The notes: generated by a model from the letters alone, not told the origin. A stretch of DNA of 33,246 nt from Pseudomonas sp. dw_612 (GCF_018449725.1 NZ_JAAVVC010000034.1:1-33246), one strand, 5' to 3'; counted from the first letter of the stretch, positions 7,826 to 15,735 are shown. Program-made: numbers and translations.

Positions 7826-8932
7826 ATGCTGCTTTCTCTCGAACCCCGTGGCCAGCAATCGCGCCTGATGTTGTGGTGCTCGCCATTGCTGGCGGCGGTG
7901 CTGACCCTGGGCTGCGGCTCACTACTATTTATCGCACTGGGTCACGACCCGTTGCTGACGTTGCACACGTTGTTGATTGCACCGATCAGCGACTTGTACG
8001 GCGTCTCCGAATTGCTGGTCAAAGCCCTGCCGATTCTGCTGTGTGCGTTGGGCCTGGCGGTGGCGTATCAGGCGCGGATCTGGAACATCGGTGCCGAAGG
8101 CCAATTGCTGCTCGGCGCCCTGGCTGGCAGTGCGCTGGCGGTGAATATCATCGACATGCAAAGTCGCTGGGCGCTGGTGTTCATTCTGCTGACCGGCACC
8201 GCGGCTGGCGCGGCGTGGGCCGGGCTAACGGCATGGTTGCGCACGCGCTTCAATGCCAACGAAATCCTCACCAGCATCATGCTCAATTACATCGCCCTGA
8301 ACCTGCTGCTGTTCTGCGTGCACGGACCGTTGAAAGACCCGGCCGGGTTCAACTTCCCAGAGTCGGCAATGTTCGGGGATGCCAGTCGTTTGCCGCTGTT
8401 GATGGAGGACGGTCGCGTGCATGCCGGGGTGTATTTCGCCCTGCTCGCGCTGGTCGCGGTGTGGGTGTTGTTGCAGAAAAGCTTTGTCGGATTCCAGATC
8501 AAAGTACTTGGGCTGGACAAGCGCGCCGCAGGGTTTGTCGGCTTTCGCGAAAAGCGCCTGATCTGGCTGGCGCTGTTGATCAGCGGCGGCTTGGCGGGGT
8601 TGGCCGGAGTTTGCGAAGTCACCGGGCCCATCGGCCAACTGGTGCCGCAAGTCTCGCCGGGGTACGGCTATGCGGCGATCACCGTGGCGTTTCTCGGGCG
8701 ACTGAATCCCATCGGAATTCTGTTTTCCAGCCTGTTGATGGCGCTGCTGTACATCGGCGGCGAGAGCGCGCAGATGAGCATGAACCTCCCGCAAGCGATC
8801 ACTCAATTGTTCCAGGGAATGATGCTGTTTTTCCTGCTGGCCAGTGATGTGCTGATTCTCTATCGACCGCGTTTGAATGTGCGCTGGGCCCGCCGCGCGC
8901 CCGCCACCGCCGTAACCGCAGGAGCGCTGTGA
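7826..8932 (+). CDS. ABC transporter permease, BMP/nucleoside type (first)
   Basis: A 368-aa inner-membrane permease of the branched-chain amino acid/ribose/BMP type (BPD_transp_2 fold), with roughly eight to ten hydrophobic segments. Typical blocks are YQARIWNIGAEGQLLLGALAG (about 82-102), FNANEILTSIMLNYIALNLL, and GYGYAAITVAFLGRLNPIGI. The start at 7826 follows CGGAG at 6 bases; the reading frame is open 43 codons further inside the ATPase gene, but that is overlap only. It pairs with the next gene to form the heterodimeric channel. Substrate is inferred from family and neighbouring deaminases: purine nucleosides or bases. Confidence 0.92.
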   Translation: MLLSLEPRGQQSRLMLWCSPLLAAVLTLGCGSLLFIALGHDPLLTLHTLLIAPISDLYGVSELLVKALPILLCALGLAVAYQARIWNIGAEGQLLLGALAGSALAVNIIDMQSRWALVFILLTGTAAGAAWAGLTAWLRTRFNANEILTSIMLNYIALNLLLFCVHGPLKDPAGFNFPESAMFGDASRLPLLMEDGRVHAGVYFALLALVAVWVLLQKSFVGFQIKVLGLDKRAAGFVGFREKRLIWLALLISGGLAGLAGVCEVTGPIGQLVPQVSPGYGYAAITVAFLGRLNPIGILFSSLLMALLYIGGESAQMSMNLPQAITQLFQGMMLFFLLASDVLILYRPRLNVRWARRAPATAVTAGAL

Positions 8933-9858
8933 TGGATATCGATCTGCTGAGCAATATTTTCTACGCCATGGTCCGCTGCGGTACCCCGTTGCTGCTGGTG
9001 GCGCTGGGCGAGCTGATCTGCGAGAAGAGCGGCGTCCTCAACCTGGGCCAGGAAGGCATGATGCTGTTTGGCGCGGTGATTGGTTTTATAGTCGCGCTGA
9101 ACAGCGGCAACCTGTGGCTCGGCGTGTTTCTGGCGATGTTGGCCGGGATGCTGCTGTCTTCGCTGTTCGCCTTGGTGGCGCTGGTGTTCAACGCCAATCA
9201 AGTGGCCACCGGGCTGGCGCTGACCATTTTCGGCGTGGGGCTGTCGACCTTCGTCGGTGCGGCGTGGGTCGGTAAACCGCTGGCAGGTTTTGAGCCAGTG
9301 GCGCTTCCGTATCTGAGTGAGATTCCGCTGATCGGGCGCATGCTGTTTGCCCAGGATTTGCTGGTGTATCTGTCGTTCGCGTTGTTTGCGCTGGTGGCGT
9401 GGGTGATTCTGAAAAGTCGCGTGGGTTTGATCATTCAAGCCGTCGGGGAAAACCCGGATGCCGCCAGTGCCATGGGCTTGCCGGTGCTCGGTGTGCGTAC
9501 CTTGGCGGTGTTGTTTGGCGGGGCGATGGCCGGGTTGGCCGGGGCCTATTTGTCCCTGGCCTATACGCCGATGTGGGCCGAGAACATGAGCGCCGGGCGC
9601 GGCTGGATTGCCTTGGCGCTGGTGGTGTTTGCCAGTTGGCGGGTGTGGCGATTGCTGCTTGGCGCGTATCTGTTCGGGCTCGCCAGCATCCTGCACCTGG
9701 TGGCGCAGGGGTTGGGGCTGGCGATTCCGTCCAGTTTGTTGGCGATGCTGCCGTATGTCGCGACCATTGTGGTGCTGGTGTTGCTGTCCCGGGATGCGCT
9801 GCGCACGCGGTTGTATGCGCCGGTTTCGTTGGGGCAGCCTTGGCAGGGTGGGCACTAG
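8932..9858 (+). CDS. ABC transporter permease, BMP/nucleoside type (second)
   Basis: A 308-aa inner-membrane permease, smaller partner of the preceding gene. Recognisable family blocks are CGTPLLLVALGELICEKSGV with LNLGQEGMMLFGAV (about 18-48), FNANQVATGLALTIFGVGLS and RGWIALALVVFASW (about 224-237). ATG at 8932 overlaps the preceding TGA by one base (TGATG), with GGAG 7 bases upstream; a GTG at 8929 is a possible alternative. The overlap implies translational coupling and equal dosage of the two permeases. No binding-protein gene follows; the likely one is 4.8 kb away at 14653. Confidence 0.92.
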   Translation: MDIDLLSNIFYAMVRCGTPLLLVALGELICEKSGVLNLGQEGMMLFGAVIGFIVALNSGNLWLGVFLAMLAGMLLSSLFALVALVFNANQVATGLALTIFGVGLSTFVGAAWVGKPLAGFEPVALPYLSEIPLIGRMLFAQDLLVYLSFALFALVAWVILKSRVGLIIQAVGENPDAASAMGLPVLGVRTLAVLFGGAMAGLAGAYLSLAYTPMWAENMSAGRGWIALALVVFASWRVWRLLLGAYLFGLASILHLVAQGLGLAIPSSLLAMLPYVATIVVLVLLSRDALRTRLYAPVSLGQPWQGGH

Positions 9859-9876
9859 CGGTGACCGAACGGGCCT

Positions 9877-9973
9877 CTTCGCGAGCAAGCCCGCTCCCAC
9901 ATTAGGCCGAGTCGAGCCTGGTTTTTGTGATCAACACAAATCTACTGTGGGAGCGGGCTTGCTCGCGAAAGCG
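9877..9973. repeat. REP doublet, outward-facing arrangement
   Basis: CTTCGCGAGCAAGCCCGCTC then CCACAT form one unit, and the inverted unit CTGTGGGAGCGGGCTTGCTC...GCGAAAGCG starts 42 bases later. The order of the two units is reversed relative to the doublets at 11524, 13161, 15762 and 17901. The right unit overlaps the 3' end of the frameshifted minus-strand gene and supplies its stop codon. Confidence 0.88.
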
Positions 9974-10362
9974 CCCGAACCGGCAACACCTGAACCAAGC
10001 CCCACATCACTTCAAAGAACAAGAAAATCACCAACAACGAACTGGCGCCGTGGACCAAGGCATAGAGCTGCCAAGCCGCAAACAAAAACCGCCCCACCGC
10101 GTCATACCGCCCGTAAATCGGCTGCGGATCCCGAATCCGCAACACTGCCCAAACACACAATCGACCCCAACAGATTCGCCATCATCATGTGCATCGGCTC
10201 AAACGCCGGCAGCTCACCGGGCAGGTTCAATGTCTGGCTCAGGCTCGACAGCAATCCATGCAAAGCGGCAAAACTCCACGGCGTGACAAACGCCGCTGTC
10301 ACGATCAGGTCGTACCAGGCACTGCCGCGCACCACTCGGCGATATTGCGTTGAAGTCCACAT
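9942..10362 (-). pseudogene. Frameshifted small membrane-protein gene
   Basis: Two overlapping minus-strand frames read as one protein. Residues from the ATG at 10362 run MWTSTQYRRV...FEPMHMMMANLLGSIVC. Then, in another frame, CVWAVLRIRDPQPIYGRYDA continues with hydrophobic helices to a stop at 9942. The switch falls near 10155-10165 in a GTGTGTTT run; one surplus base or a lost GT pair would explain it. The restored product would be about 140 aa with three to four membrane helices and an RDPQPIYGRYD loop. I do not recognise the family. GGAG sits 8 bases before the ATG. Upstream lies a MerR-type promoter pointing at it. The last ten residues (ALSRASPLPQ) are encoded by a REP unit. A sequencing error cannot be excluded. 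Confidence 0.6.
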
Positions 10363-10394
10363 CGGCGTTGCTCCATAAAATCAGGGAGCAACAA

Positions 10395-10425
10395 GGCTAA
10401 AGCCTGGAGTATGCTCCAGGGTCAA
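10395..10425 (-). promoter_or_regulatory. MerR-type promoter/operator with 19-bp spacer
   Basis: CCTGGAGTATGCTCCAGG (10403-10420) is a perfect palindrome with 7-bp arms. On the minus strand it lies between -35 TTGACC (10425-10420) and -10 TTAGCC (10400-10395). The 19-bp spacer is the over-long spacing that MerR-family activators correct. It points away from the merR-like gene at 10442 towards the frameshifted membrane-protein gene at 10362, the expected target. Autoregulation of the merR gene is possible because the site also lies 22 bases before its start. Confidence 0.75.
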
Positions 10426-10441
10426 GCCCCTTCGAGACGTC

Positions 10442-10795
10442 ATGATGCGCATCGGTGAATTAGCCCAGGCCAGCGCCGTCAGCCGCGACACGCTGCGCTT
10501 CTACGAGCAGCGCGGGTTGATCGCGGCGCAACGCAGCGCCAACGGTTATCGCGACTATCCGGCGGACATGGTGCAACTGGTGCTGTACATCAAGACCGCT
10601 CAACGGCTGGGCTTTACCCTTGGCGAAATCGGCAACAGCGTCGCCGCGTTGTGGCAGTCGCCCGACCCGGACAGCGCCGTCACGCAGTTGCTGCAAGACA
10701 AGCTCACGCTGATCGAAACCCGCATGAATGAACTCGGCGCGTTGCGCAGTGAATTGCAGCAACGTCTCGGTCAGCGTTGTCCCTTAAATCCGTGA
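10442..10795 (+). CDS. MerR-family transcriptional regulator
   Basis: A 117-aa MerR-type regulator. The winged helix is at residues 1-70 (MRIGELAQASAVSRDTLRFY, EQRGLIAAQRSANGYRDYP), followed by a dimerising coiled coil at about 80-112 that ends in GQRCPLNP. Its single C-terminal Cys does not form the two-Cys metal loop of CueR or MerR, so the effector is unknown. The DNA-binding part should recognise the palindrome at 10403-10420. The SDR gene starts 25 bases after its stop and is probably in the same transcript. ATGATG at the start allows initiation at 10442 or 10445. Confidence 0.9.
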   Translation: MMRIGELAQASAVSRDTLRFYEQRGLIAAQRSANGYRDYPADMVQLVLYIKTAQRLGFTLGEIGNSVAALWQSPDPDSAVTQLLQDKLTLIETRMNELGALRSELQQRLGQRCPLNP

Positions 10796-10820
10796 TTCTC
10801 ATTTATCAAGGAAGCCCATC

Positions 10821-11507
10821 ATGTCCACGGCAAAAACCGCACTCATCATCGGCGCCTCCCGGGGCCTGGGCCTCGGCCTGGTGAAAACCCTGCTGGCCGA
10901 TGGCTGGCAAGTCACCGCCACCGTGCGCAACCCGCAGAACGCCGAGGCGCTGCAAGCGTTGGGCAAGGTCCGAATTGAAAAACTCGACATGGATGATCAG
11001 CAAGCCGTCATCGCTTTGAGCCAACAACTCAAAGGCGAAGTGTTTGACCTGCTGTTCGTGAATGCCGGGGTCAAAGGTCCGGACGTCCAGACGCCCGGTG
11101 GTGCGACGCTGGCCGAAGTCGGGCAACTGTTTTTCACCAACGCCGTGGCGCCGATCAACCTGGCCCAGCGTTTTGTCGGGCAGATTCGGGATGGCAGTGG
11201 CGTGCTGGCCTTCATGAGTTCGGTACTGGGCAGCGTGACCATGCCCGACGCGCCGGAACTGGCGTTGTACAAGGCCAGCAAAGCGGCGCTGAACTCTATG
11301 ACCAACAGCTTTGTCACGCAGTTGGGCGAGCAGAAACTGACGGTGCTGTCGCTGCATCCGGGTTGGGTGAAGACCGACATGGGCGGTGACGGTGCAGACA
11401 TTGATATCGAAACCAGTACCCGTGGGTTGGTGGATCAGGTGAACGCGTATACCGGCAAGGGCGGGCATCACTTCGTGAACTACAAGGGTGAAACGATTCC
11501 CTGGTAA
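10821..11507 (+). CDS. Short-chain dehydrogenase/reductase (SDR)
   Basis: A 228-aa classical-length SDR. Nucleotide-binding GASRGLG is at residues 11-17, NAG at 81-83, Ser near 133-134, and the catalytic Tyr150-x3-Lys154 in YKASK. ATVRN after the second strand suggests NADPH rather than NADH. It is similar in size to C-factor-like and carbonyl-reductase-like SDRs; the substrate cannot be read from the sequence. AAGGA is at good spacing before the ATG. It follows the merR-like gene by 25 bases, so it is probably part of the same regulon, perhaps detoxifying the regulator's effector. Confidence 0.9.
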   Translation: MSTAKTALIIGASRGLGLGLVKTLLADGWQVTATVRNPQNAEALQALGKVRIEKLDMDDQQAVIALSQQLKGEVFDLLFVNAGVKGPDVQTPGGATLAEVGQLFFTNAVAPINLAQRFVGQIRDGSGVLAFMSSVLGSVTMPDAPELALYKASKAALNSMTNSFVTQLGEQKLTVLSLHPGWVKTDMGGDGADIDIETSTRGLVDQVNAYTGKGGHHFVNYKGETIPW

Positions 11508-11523
11508 ACGCTGTAGATCCCTA

Positions 11524-11613
11524 TGTGGGAGCGGGCTTGCTCGCGAAGGCGGTGTATCAGTCGCCATCTATGTTGAATGACGCACCGCATTCGCGAGCAA
11601 GCCCGCTCCCACA
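11524..11613. repeat. REP doublet (REPIN-like), loop orientation forward
   Basis: TGTGGGAGCGGGCTTGCTCG CGAAGGCGG is followed by loop TATCAGTCGCCATCTATGTT and the inverted unit ending GCTCCCACA. It lies between the SDR and 8-oxoguanine deaminase genes. A single degenerate relative (GGGGCGGGCTTGCCCGCAA) follows at about 11655-11673. Open frames crossing this element are repeat-encoded noise. Confidence 0.9.
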
Positions 11614-11783
11614 GGAGGCCGTATTCCACAGATGGTTTTGCGTCGTCTGGTCGGGGCGGGCTTGCCCGCAACGCCAATTTGTTTGAAACTCCGCACCTCG
11701 TCCCTCGCGGCGACCCTGGATCAGCAGACAGGGTAATCACTGAGCTGGCTAACCTGAACCCACTTTCAGAGGAGCCGGCCAAC

Positions 11784-13142
11784 ATGCCTGCGACCCGTAC
11801 CTGGTTAAAAAATCCCCTCGCCATCTTCACTGCCAATGGCCTCGATGCCCGTGGCGGCCTGGTGCTGCAAGACGGTTTGATCGTCGAAGTGCTCGCCGCT
11901 GGCCAGCAGCCGGCCACGCCCTGCAATGAAGTCTTCGATGCCCGTGAGCATGTGATTCTGCCGGGGCTGATCAACACCCATCACCATTTCTACCAAACCC
12001 TGACCCGCGCCTGGGCGCCGGTGGTCAATCAGCCGTTGTTCCCGTGGCTGAAAACCCTGTACCCGGTCTGGGCCCGCCTCACCCCGGAAAAACTGGCCCT
12101 CGCCACTAAAGTCGCGCTGGCCGAGCTGCTGCTGTCCGGTTGCACCACGGCGGCCGATCACCATTACCTGTTTCCGGAAGGCCTGGAAAATGCGATCGAC
12201 GTGCAAGTCGAGAGCGTTCGCGAACTGGGCATGCGCGCCATGCTCACGCGCGGTTCCATGAGCCTCGGCGAAAAGGACGGCGGCCTGCCGCCACAGCAAA
12301 CCGTGCAGGAAGGCGAAGTGATCCTCGCCGACAGCCAGCGCTTGATTGCCGAGTACCACGAGCGTGGCGACGGTGCGCAAATCCAGATCGCCCTGGCGCC
12401 GTGCTCGCCGTTCTCGGTAACCCCGGAAATCATGTCCGCCAGCGCCGAACTGGCGAACAAACTCGACGTGCGCCTGCACACCCACCTGGCGGAAACCCTC
12501 GACGAAGAAGACTTCTGCCTGCAACGCTTCGGCCTGCGCACCGTGGATTACCTGGACAGCGTCGGCTGGCTCGGCCCGCGCACCTGGCTGGCCCACGGCA
12601 TCCATTTCAACCCGGACGAAATCGCCCGCCTCGGCGCGGCGGGCACCGGCATCTGCCATTGCCCAAGCTCGAACATGCGGCTTGCGTCCGGCATCTGCCC
12701 GACGCTGGATCTGACGGCGGCGGGTGCGCTGCTGGGTCTGGGCGTGGACGGTTCGGCGTCCAACGATGCATCGAACATGATGCTCGAAACCCGGCAGGCG
12801 CTGTACATCCAGCGTCTACGTTATGGCGCCGAGAAGATCACCCCGGAATTGGTCCTGGGTTGGGCGACCAAGGGCTCGGCGAGTCTACTCGGGCGTACCG
12901 ATATCGGTGAACTGGCGGTGGGCAAACAGGCGGATCTGGCGTTGTTCAAACTCGATGAGCTGCGGTTCTCGGGCAGTCATGATCCGGTGTCGGCGTTGCT
13001 GCTGTGCGGGGCGGATCGCGCGGATCGAGTGATGATCGGCGGCAAGTGGCGGGTGATTGATGGGCAGGTTGAAGGGCTGGATCTGAAGGGGTTGATTGCG
13101 GATCACAGCCAGGCGGCTCGGCAACTGATCGCCGGTACCTGA
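11784..13142 (+). CDS. 8-oxoguanine deaminase
   Basis: A 452-aa amidohydrolase of the cytidine/guanine-deaminase-like subtype. Zn ligands are visible as NTHHHFYQ (His66/His68), LHTHLAE (His232/His234 with Glu237), LAHGIHF (His271) and VDGSASND (Asp322). The close match I recall is P. aeruginosa PA0142, shown biochemically to deaminate 8-oxoguanine to uric acid. The reaction removes an oxidised base and releases ammonia. The start at 11784 follows AGAGGAG; the reading frame extends upstream 69 codons, but that part crosses a REP doublet and is discounted. It sits between a nucleoside-type ABC operon and an adenine deaminase, which supports a purine substrate. Other deaminases of the superfamily (isoguanine, S-adenosylhomocysteine) are less likely alternatives. 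Confidence 0.9.
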   Translation: MPATRTWLKNPLAIFTANGLDARGGLVLQDGLIVEVLAAGQQPATPCNEVFDAREHVILPGLINTHHHFYQTLTRAWAPVVNQPLFPWLKTLYPVWARLTPEKLALATKVALAELLLSGCTTAADHHYLFPEGLENAIDVQVESVRELGMRAMLTRGSMSLGEKDGGLPPQQTVQEGEVILADSQRLIAEYHERGDGAQIQIALAPCSPFSVTPEIMSASAELANKLDVRLHTHLAETLDEEDFCLQRFGLRTVDYLDSVGWLGPRTWLAHGIHFNPDEIARLGAAGTGICHCPSSNMRLASGICPTLDLTAAGALLGLGVDGSASNDASNMMLETRQALYIQRLRYGAEKITPELVLGWATKGSASLLGRTDIGELAVGKQADLALFKLDELRFSGSHDPVSALLLCGADRADRVMIGGKWRVIDGQVEGLDLKGLIADHSQAARQLIAGT

Positions 13143-13160
13143 CACAACACCGATTAAAAC

Positions 13161-13249
13161 TGTGGGAGCGGGCTTGCTCGCGAATGCGGTGTATCAGTCG
13201 ACATTTCTGTTGCTGACACTCCGCCTTCGCGAGCAAGCCCGCTCCCACA
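13161..13249. repeat. REP doublet (REPIN-like), loop orientation forward
   Basis: TGTGGGAGCGGGCTTGCTCG CGAATGCGG, loop TCAGTCGACATTTCTGTTGC, then the inverted unit ending GCTCCCACA. The two flanking genes converge here. The asymmetric loop matches the one at 15762-15850 in the same orientation. Confidence 0.92.
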
Positions 13250-13266
13250 TTGGTTTTGTGGTGGGT

Positions 13267-14355
13267 TCAAAGACCGAGCAGCGACAACATGATGAACGTC
13301 GCAAACAGCACAAAGTGCGTCATGCCCTCGATGGCATTGGTTTCCCCGTCATTCAGGTTGATCGCGCTGACGATCAACGTCAGAAAAATCATCACTGTCT
13401 GCACCGGCGTCATCGCCATTTGAAACGGCTGCCCGGTGTAGAGCGCCATGGCTTCCATCACCGGCACCGTCAGAATCACTGTCGACAGCGACGCGCCCAT
13501 GGCGATGTTCACCACGGACTGCATGCGGTTGGCCAGCGCTGCGCGCAATGCGGTCAGAATCTCCGGTGCGGCGGAAATCGCCGCCACCAGGATCGCCGTG
13601 ATCACCGGCGGAGCACCCGTGCCTTCCAGGCCCAGATCGAGGGTCTTGGACATCACTTCGGCCAAGGCACCGATCACCACCACGCCAAACACCAGCGTCG
13701 CGATGCTGAGCGTCACGTTGACCGGCTCCGGTGCTTCTTCCGGGACTTTCTTGCGGCGTTTTTCCGGGTAGCTGTAGCTGAAGAAATAACTGTGCGGCCC
13801 GACCTGCATGCGCAGGAACAAGGTGTAGAGCACGACCATCGCGCCAATGGTGAACGCCGAATACACCTTCCAGTTAGCTTCGGGAATAAACTCCGGCACG
13901 ACCATGGACACGCCCATGGCGGTGAGGATCATCACGCTATAGCTACGCGCCGAATCGTCGTTGTAGGACTGTTCGCCATGCTTGATCCCGCCCATCAACG
14001 CGGCCAGGCCGAGGATGCCGTTGATGTCGAGCATCACCGCTGAGTAAATCGTGTCGCGCACCAGGGTCGGCGAGGCTTCGTTGCTCATCATGATGGCTAA
14101 TATCACCACTTCCACCAGCACCGCGGCCAAAGTCAGGATCATCGTGCCGTAGGGGTCGCCGACCTTTTCCGCGAGCAGTTCAGCGTGATGGGCCACGCGC
14201 ATCGATGCGGCGACGATGAAGGCGATCAGCACCAACCCGGCGGCCAGTGCGATGGGCTGGCCGTTGTGCAGCATCCACGGCTCCAGCGGATACGCGACGA
14301 CGGCGGCGATCAGGGCCAGCAGCAGAAACTTTTCTTGCTTGAGGAGTGTGAGCAT
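13267..14355 (-). CDS. Calcium/proton antiporter (ChaA/CaCA family)
   Basis: A 362-aa inner-membrane protein with about eleven hydrophobic helices and two alpha-repeat regions of the cation/Ca2+ exchanger superfamily. These are GDPYGTMILTLAAVLVEVVI (about 66-85) and AISAAPEILTALRAALANRM with GASLSTVILTVPV (about 260-302). The hydrophilic stretch EKRRKKVPEEAPEP (about 200) forms a short central loop. The length matches ChaA-type Ca2+(Na+)/H+ antiporters. It exports Ca2+ or Na+ in exchange for protons. It is antisense to the purine genes on either side, and nothing in the context ties it to their pathway. The ATG at 14355 is preceded on the minus strand by a weak purine-rich stretch. Confidence 0.88.
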   Translation of the reverse strand: MLTLLKQEKFLLLALIAAVVAYPLEPWMLHNGQPIALAAGLVLIAFIVAASMRVAHHAELLAEKVGDPYGTMILTLAAVLVEVVILAIMMSNEASPTLVRDTIYSAVMLDINGILGLAALMGGIKHGEQSYNDDSARSYSVMILTAMGVSMVVPEFIPEANWKVYSAFTIGAMVVLYTLFLRMQVGPHSYFFSYSYPEKRRKKVPEEAPEPVNVTLSIATLVFGVVVIGALAEVMSKTLDLGLEGTGAPPVITAILVAAISAAPEILTALRAALANRMQSVVNIAMGASLSTVILTVPVMEAMALYTGQPFQMAMTPVQTVMIFLTLIVSAINLNDGETNAIEGMTHFVLFATFIMLSLLGL

Positions 14356-14496
14356 TGCGGGCCTTTTGCACAGTGGAGCGGAATCAGAGTGATGAGCTAC
14401 TGACTGCGGGGCGGCGCTAACGTTTCGTTACACCTTAGCGCACCAGTGGATGGCAGCAGCGCCAGTCCATGCACTTTTATCGGCCTCAAGGGCCTC

Positions 14497-14560
14497 ATCG
14501 CGAGCAAGCTCGCTCCCACAGGGGGACGCGATCCAATGTGGGAGCGAGCTTGCTCGCGAT
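14497..14560. repeat. REP doublet, outward-facing, short spacer
   Basis: ATCGCGAGCAAGCTCGCTCC CACA, 17-base spacer, then TGTGGGAGCGAGCTTGCTCG CGAT. It has a GAGCGAGC variant core and the same reversed unit order as 9877-9973. It lies just upstream of the BMP binding-protein promoter. Confidence 0.88.
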
Positions 14561-14596
14561 GGCCGCGACACGGTTTCGAATTTATTGTTGTCCTGT

Positions 14597-14612
14597 TGGT
14601 CAGCAATTTGCA
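14597..14612 (+). promoter_or_regulatory. Candidate sigma-54 promoter for the BMP binding-protein gene
   Basis: TGGTCAGCAATTTGCA has exact GG-N10-GC spacing, TGG and TTGCA. It is close to the site ahead of the ABC operon (12 of 15 positions identical). The predicted start is near 14623, about 30 bases before the ATG at 14653. Confidence 0.5.
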
Positions 14613-14652
14613 TTGACCTCGCCAACCTCAAAACAAAATGGAGTTCGAGTTC

Positions 14653-15735
14653 ATGCATAAACGTCCGTTGAAGAAGCTGTTGTGCGCCGTTACCGCGGCC
14701 ATCGGTCTGAGCGCCAGCCTGACCGCGAGTGCCGCCGACCCGCTGAAAGTCGGCTTCGTCTATATCGGCCCGATCGGTGACCACGGCTGGACGTATCAGC
14801 ATGAACAGGGACGCAAAGCGCTGGCCGAAAAATTCGGTTCGCAGATCACCACCAACTATGTGGAAAACGTCGCCGAAGGTGCCGACGCCGAGCGGGTGAT
14901 CCGCAACATGGCCAAGGATAACTACGACCTGATCTTCACCACGTCTTTCGGCTACATGAACCCGACACTGAAAGTCGCCAAGCAATTTCCCAAGGTGACT
15001 TTCGAGCACGCCACCGGCTACAAACAGGACAAGAACCTCGGCACCTACCTGGCGCGCACGTATGAAGGGCGCTACGTCGGCGGTTTCCTCGCGGCGAAGA
15101 TGACCAAGACCAAGAAGATCGGCTACGTCGCCTCGTTTCCAATCCCGGAAGTGATCCGCGACATCAACGCCATTCAACTGGCCCTGAACAAATACAACCC
15201 GGGCACCGAGATCAAAGTGGTGTGGGTCAACTCGTGGTTCGATCCGGGCAAGGAAGCCGATGCTGCCAACGCACTGATCGACCAGGGCGTGGACGTGGTG
15301 TTCCAGCACACCGACAGCCCCGCGCCGATCCAGGCCGCCGAACGTCGCGGCGTGTATGCCGTGGGCTACGCTTCGGACATGGCGCACTTCGGACCAAAAG
15401 CCGTGCTGACGTCCATCGTCAACGACTGGGGCCCGCACTACATCCAGGCGACCCAGAGCGTGCTCGACCATACGTGGAAATCCCAGGACTACTGGGGCGG
15501 TTTGAAAGAAGGCACGGTTGAATTGCCGATCAGCGACCTGGTGCCGGCACCGGTGAAGGCCGAAGCCGAGCAGATCATCGCCGACATCAAGAACGGCACG
15601 CTGCACCCATTCACCGGGCCGATCAAGGATCAGGCGGGCGTCGTGAAAATTGCGGAGGGGGCGACGGCGAGCAATGCGGAACTGGCGTCGATGAACTACT
15701 ACGTGGAAGGCATGAAGGCCGATATTCCGAAGTAA
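14653..15735 (+). CDS. BMP-family ABC transporter substrate-binding protein (nucleoside/purine)
   Basis: A 360-aa periplasmic binding protein of the BMP (PnrA/Med) family. The N-terminal signal peptide MHKRPLKKLLCAVTAAIGLS, ending ASA about residue 28, is followed by the family opening LKVGFVYIGPIGDHGWTYQH. There is no lipobox, so it should be a soluble periplasmic protein. The start at 14653 is chosen because GGAG (14640-14643) precedes it at 9 bases; the in-frame ATG at 14638 has no ribosome binding site. BMP proteins bind purine nucleosides and feed YufOPQ-type permeases. No permease adjoins, so its natural partners are the ATPase and permeases at 6249-9858. It could also deliver a free base such as adenine. 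Confidence 0.92.
   Translation: MHKRPLKKLLCAVTAAIGLSASLTASAADPLKVGFVYIGPIGDHGWTYQHEQGRKALAEKFGSQITTNYVENVAEGADAERVIRNMAKDNYDLIFTTSFGYMNPTLKVAKQFPKVTFEHATGYKQDKNLGTYLARTYEGRYVGGFLAAKMTKTKKIGYVASFPIPEVIRDINAIQLALNKYNPGTEIKVVWVNSWFDPGKEADAANALIDQGVDVVFQHTDSPAPIQAAERRGVYAVGYASDMAHFGPKAVLTSIVNDWGPHYIQATQSVLDHTWKSQDYWGGLKEGTVELPISDLVPAPVKAEAEQIIADIKNGTLHPFTGPIKDQAGVVKIAEGATASNAELASMNYYVEGMKADIPK

Larger units (their letters stand above)
14356..14652. other. Intergenic region between antiporter and BMP binding-protein genes
   Basis: About 300 bases without a supportable gene. It holds the divergent upstream region of the antiporter, an outward-facing REP doublet and the sigma-54-like promoter of the BMP gene. 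The small open frames derive from REP sequence. Confidence 0.7.

Noticed and set aside
11577..11783. 69-codon extension of 8-oxoguanine deaminase
   Set aside because: It encodes REP-derived peptide (REQARSH...); AGAGGAG before the ATG at 11784 fixes the start.
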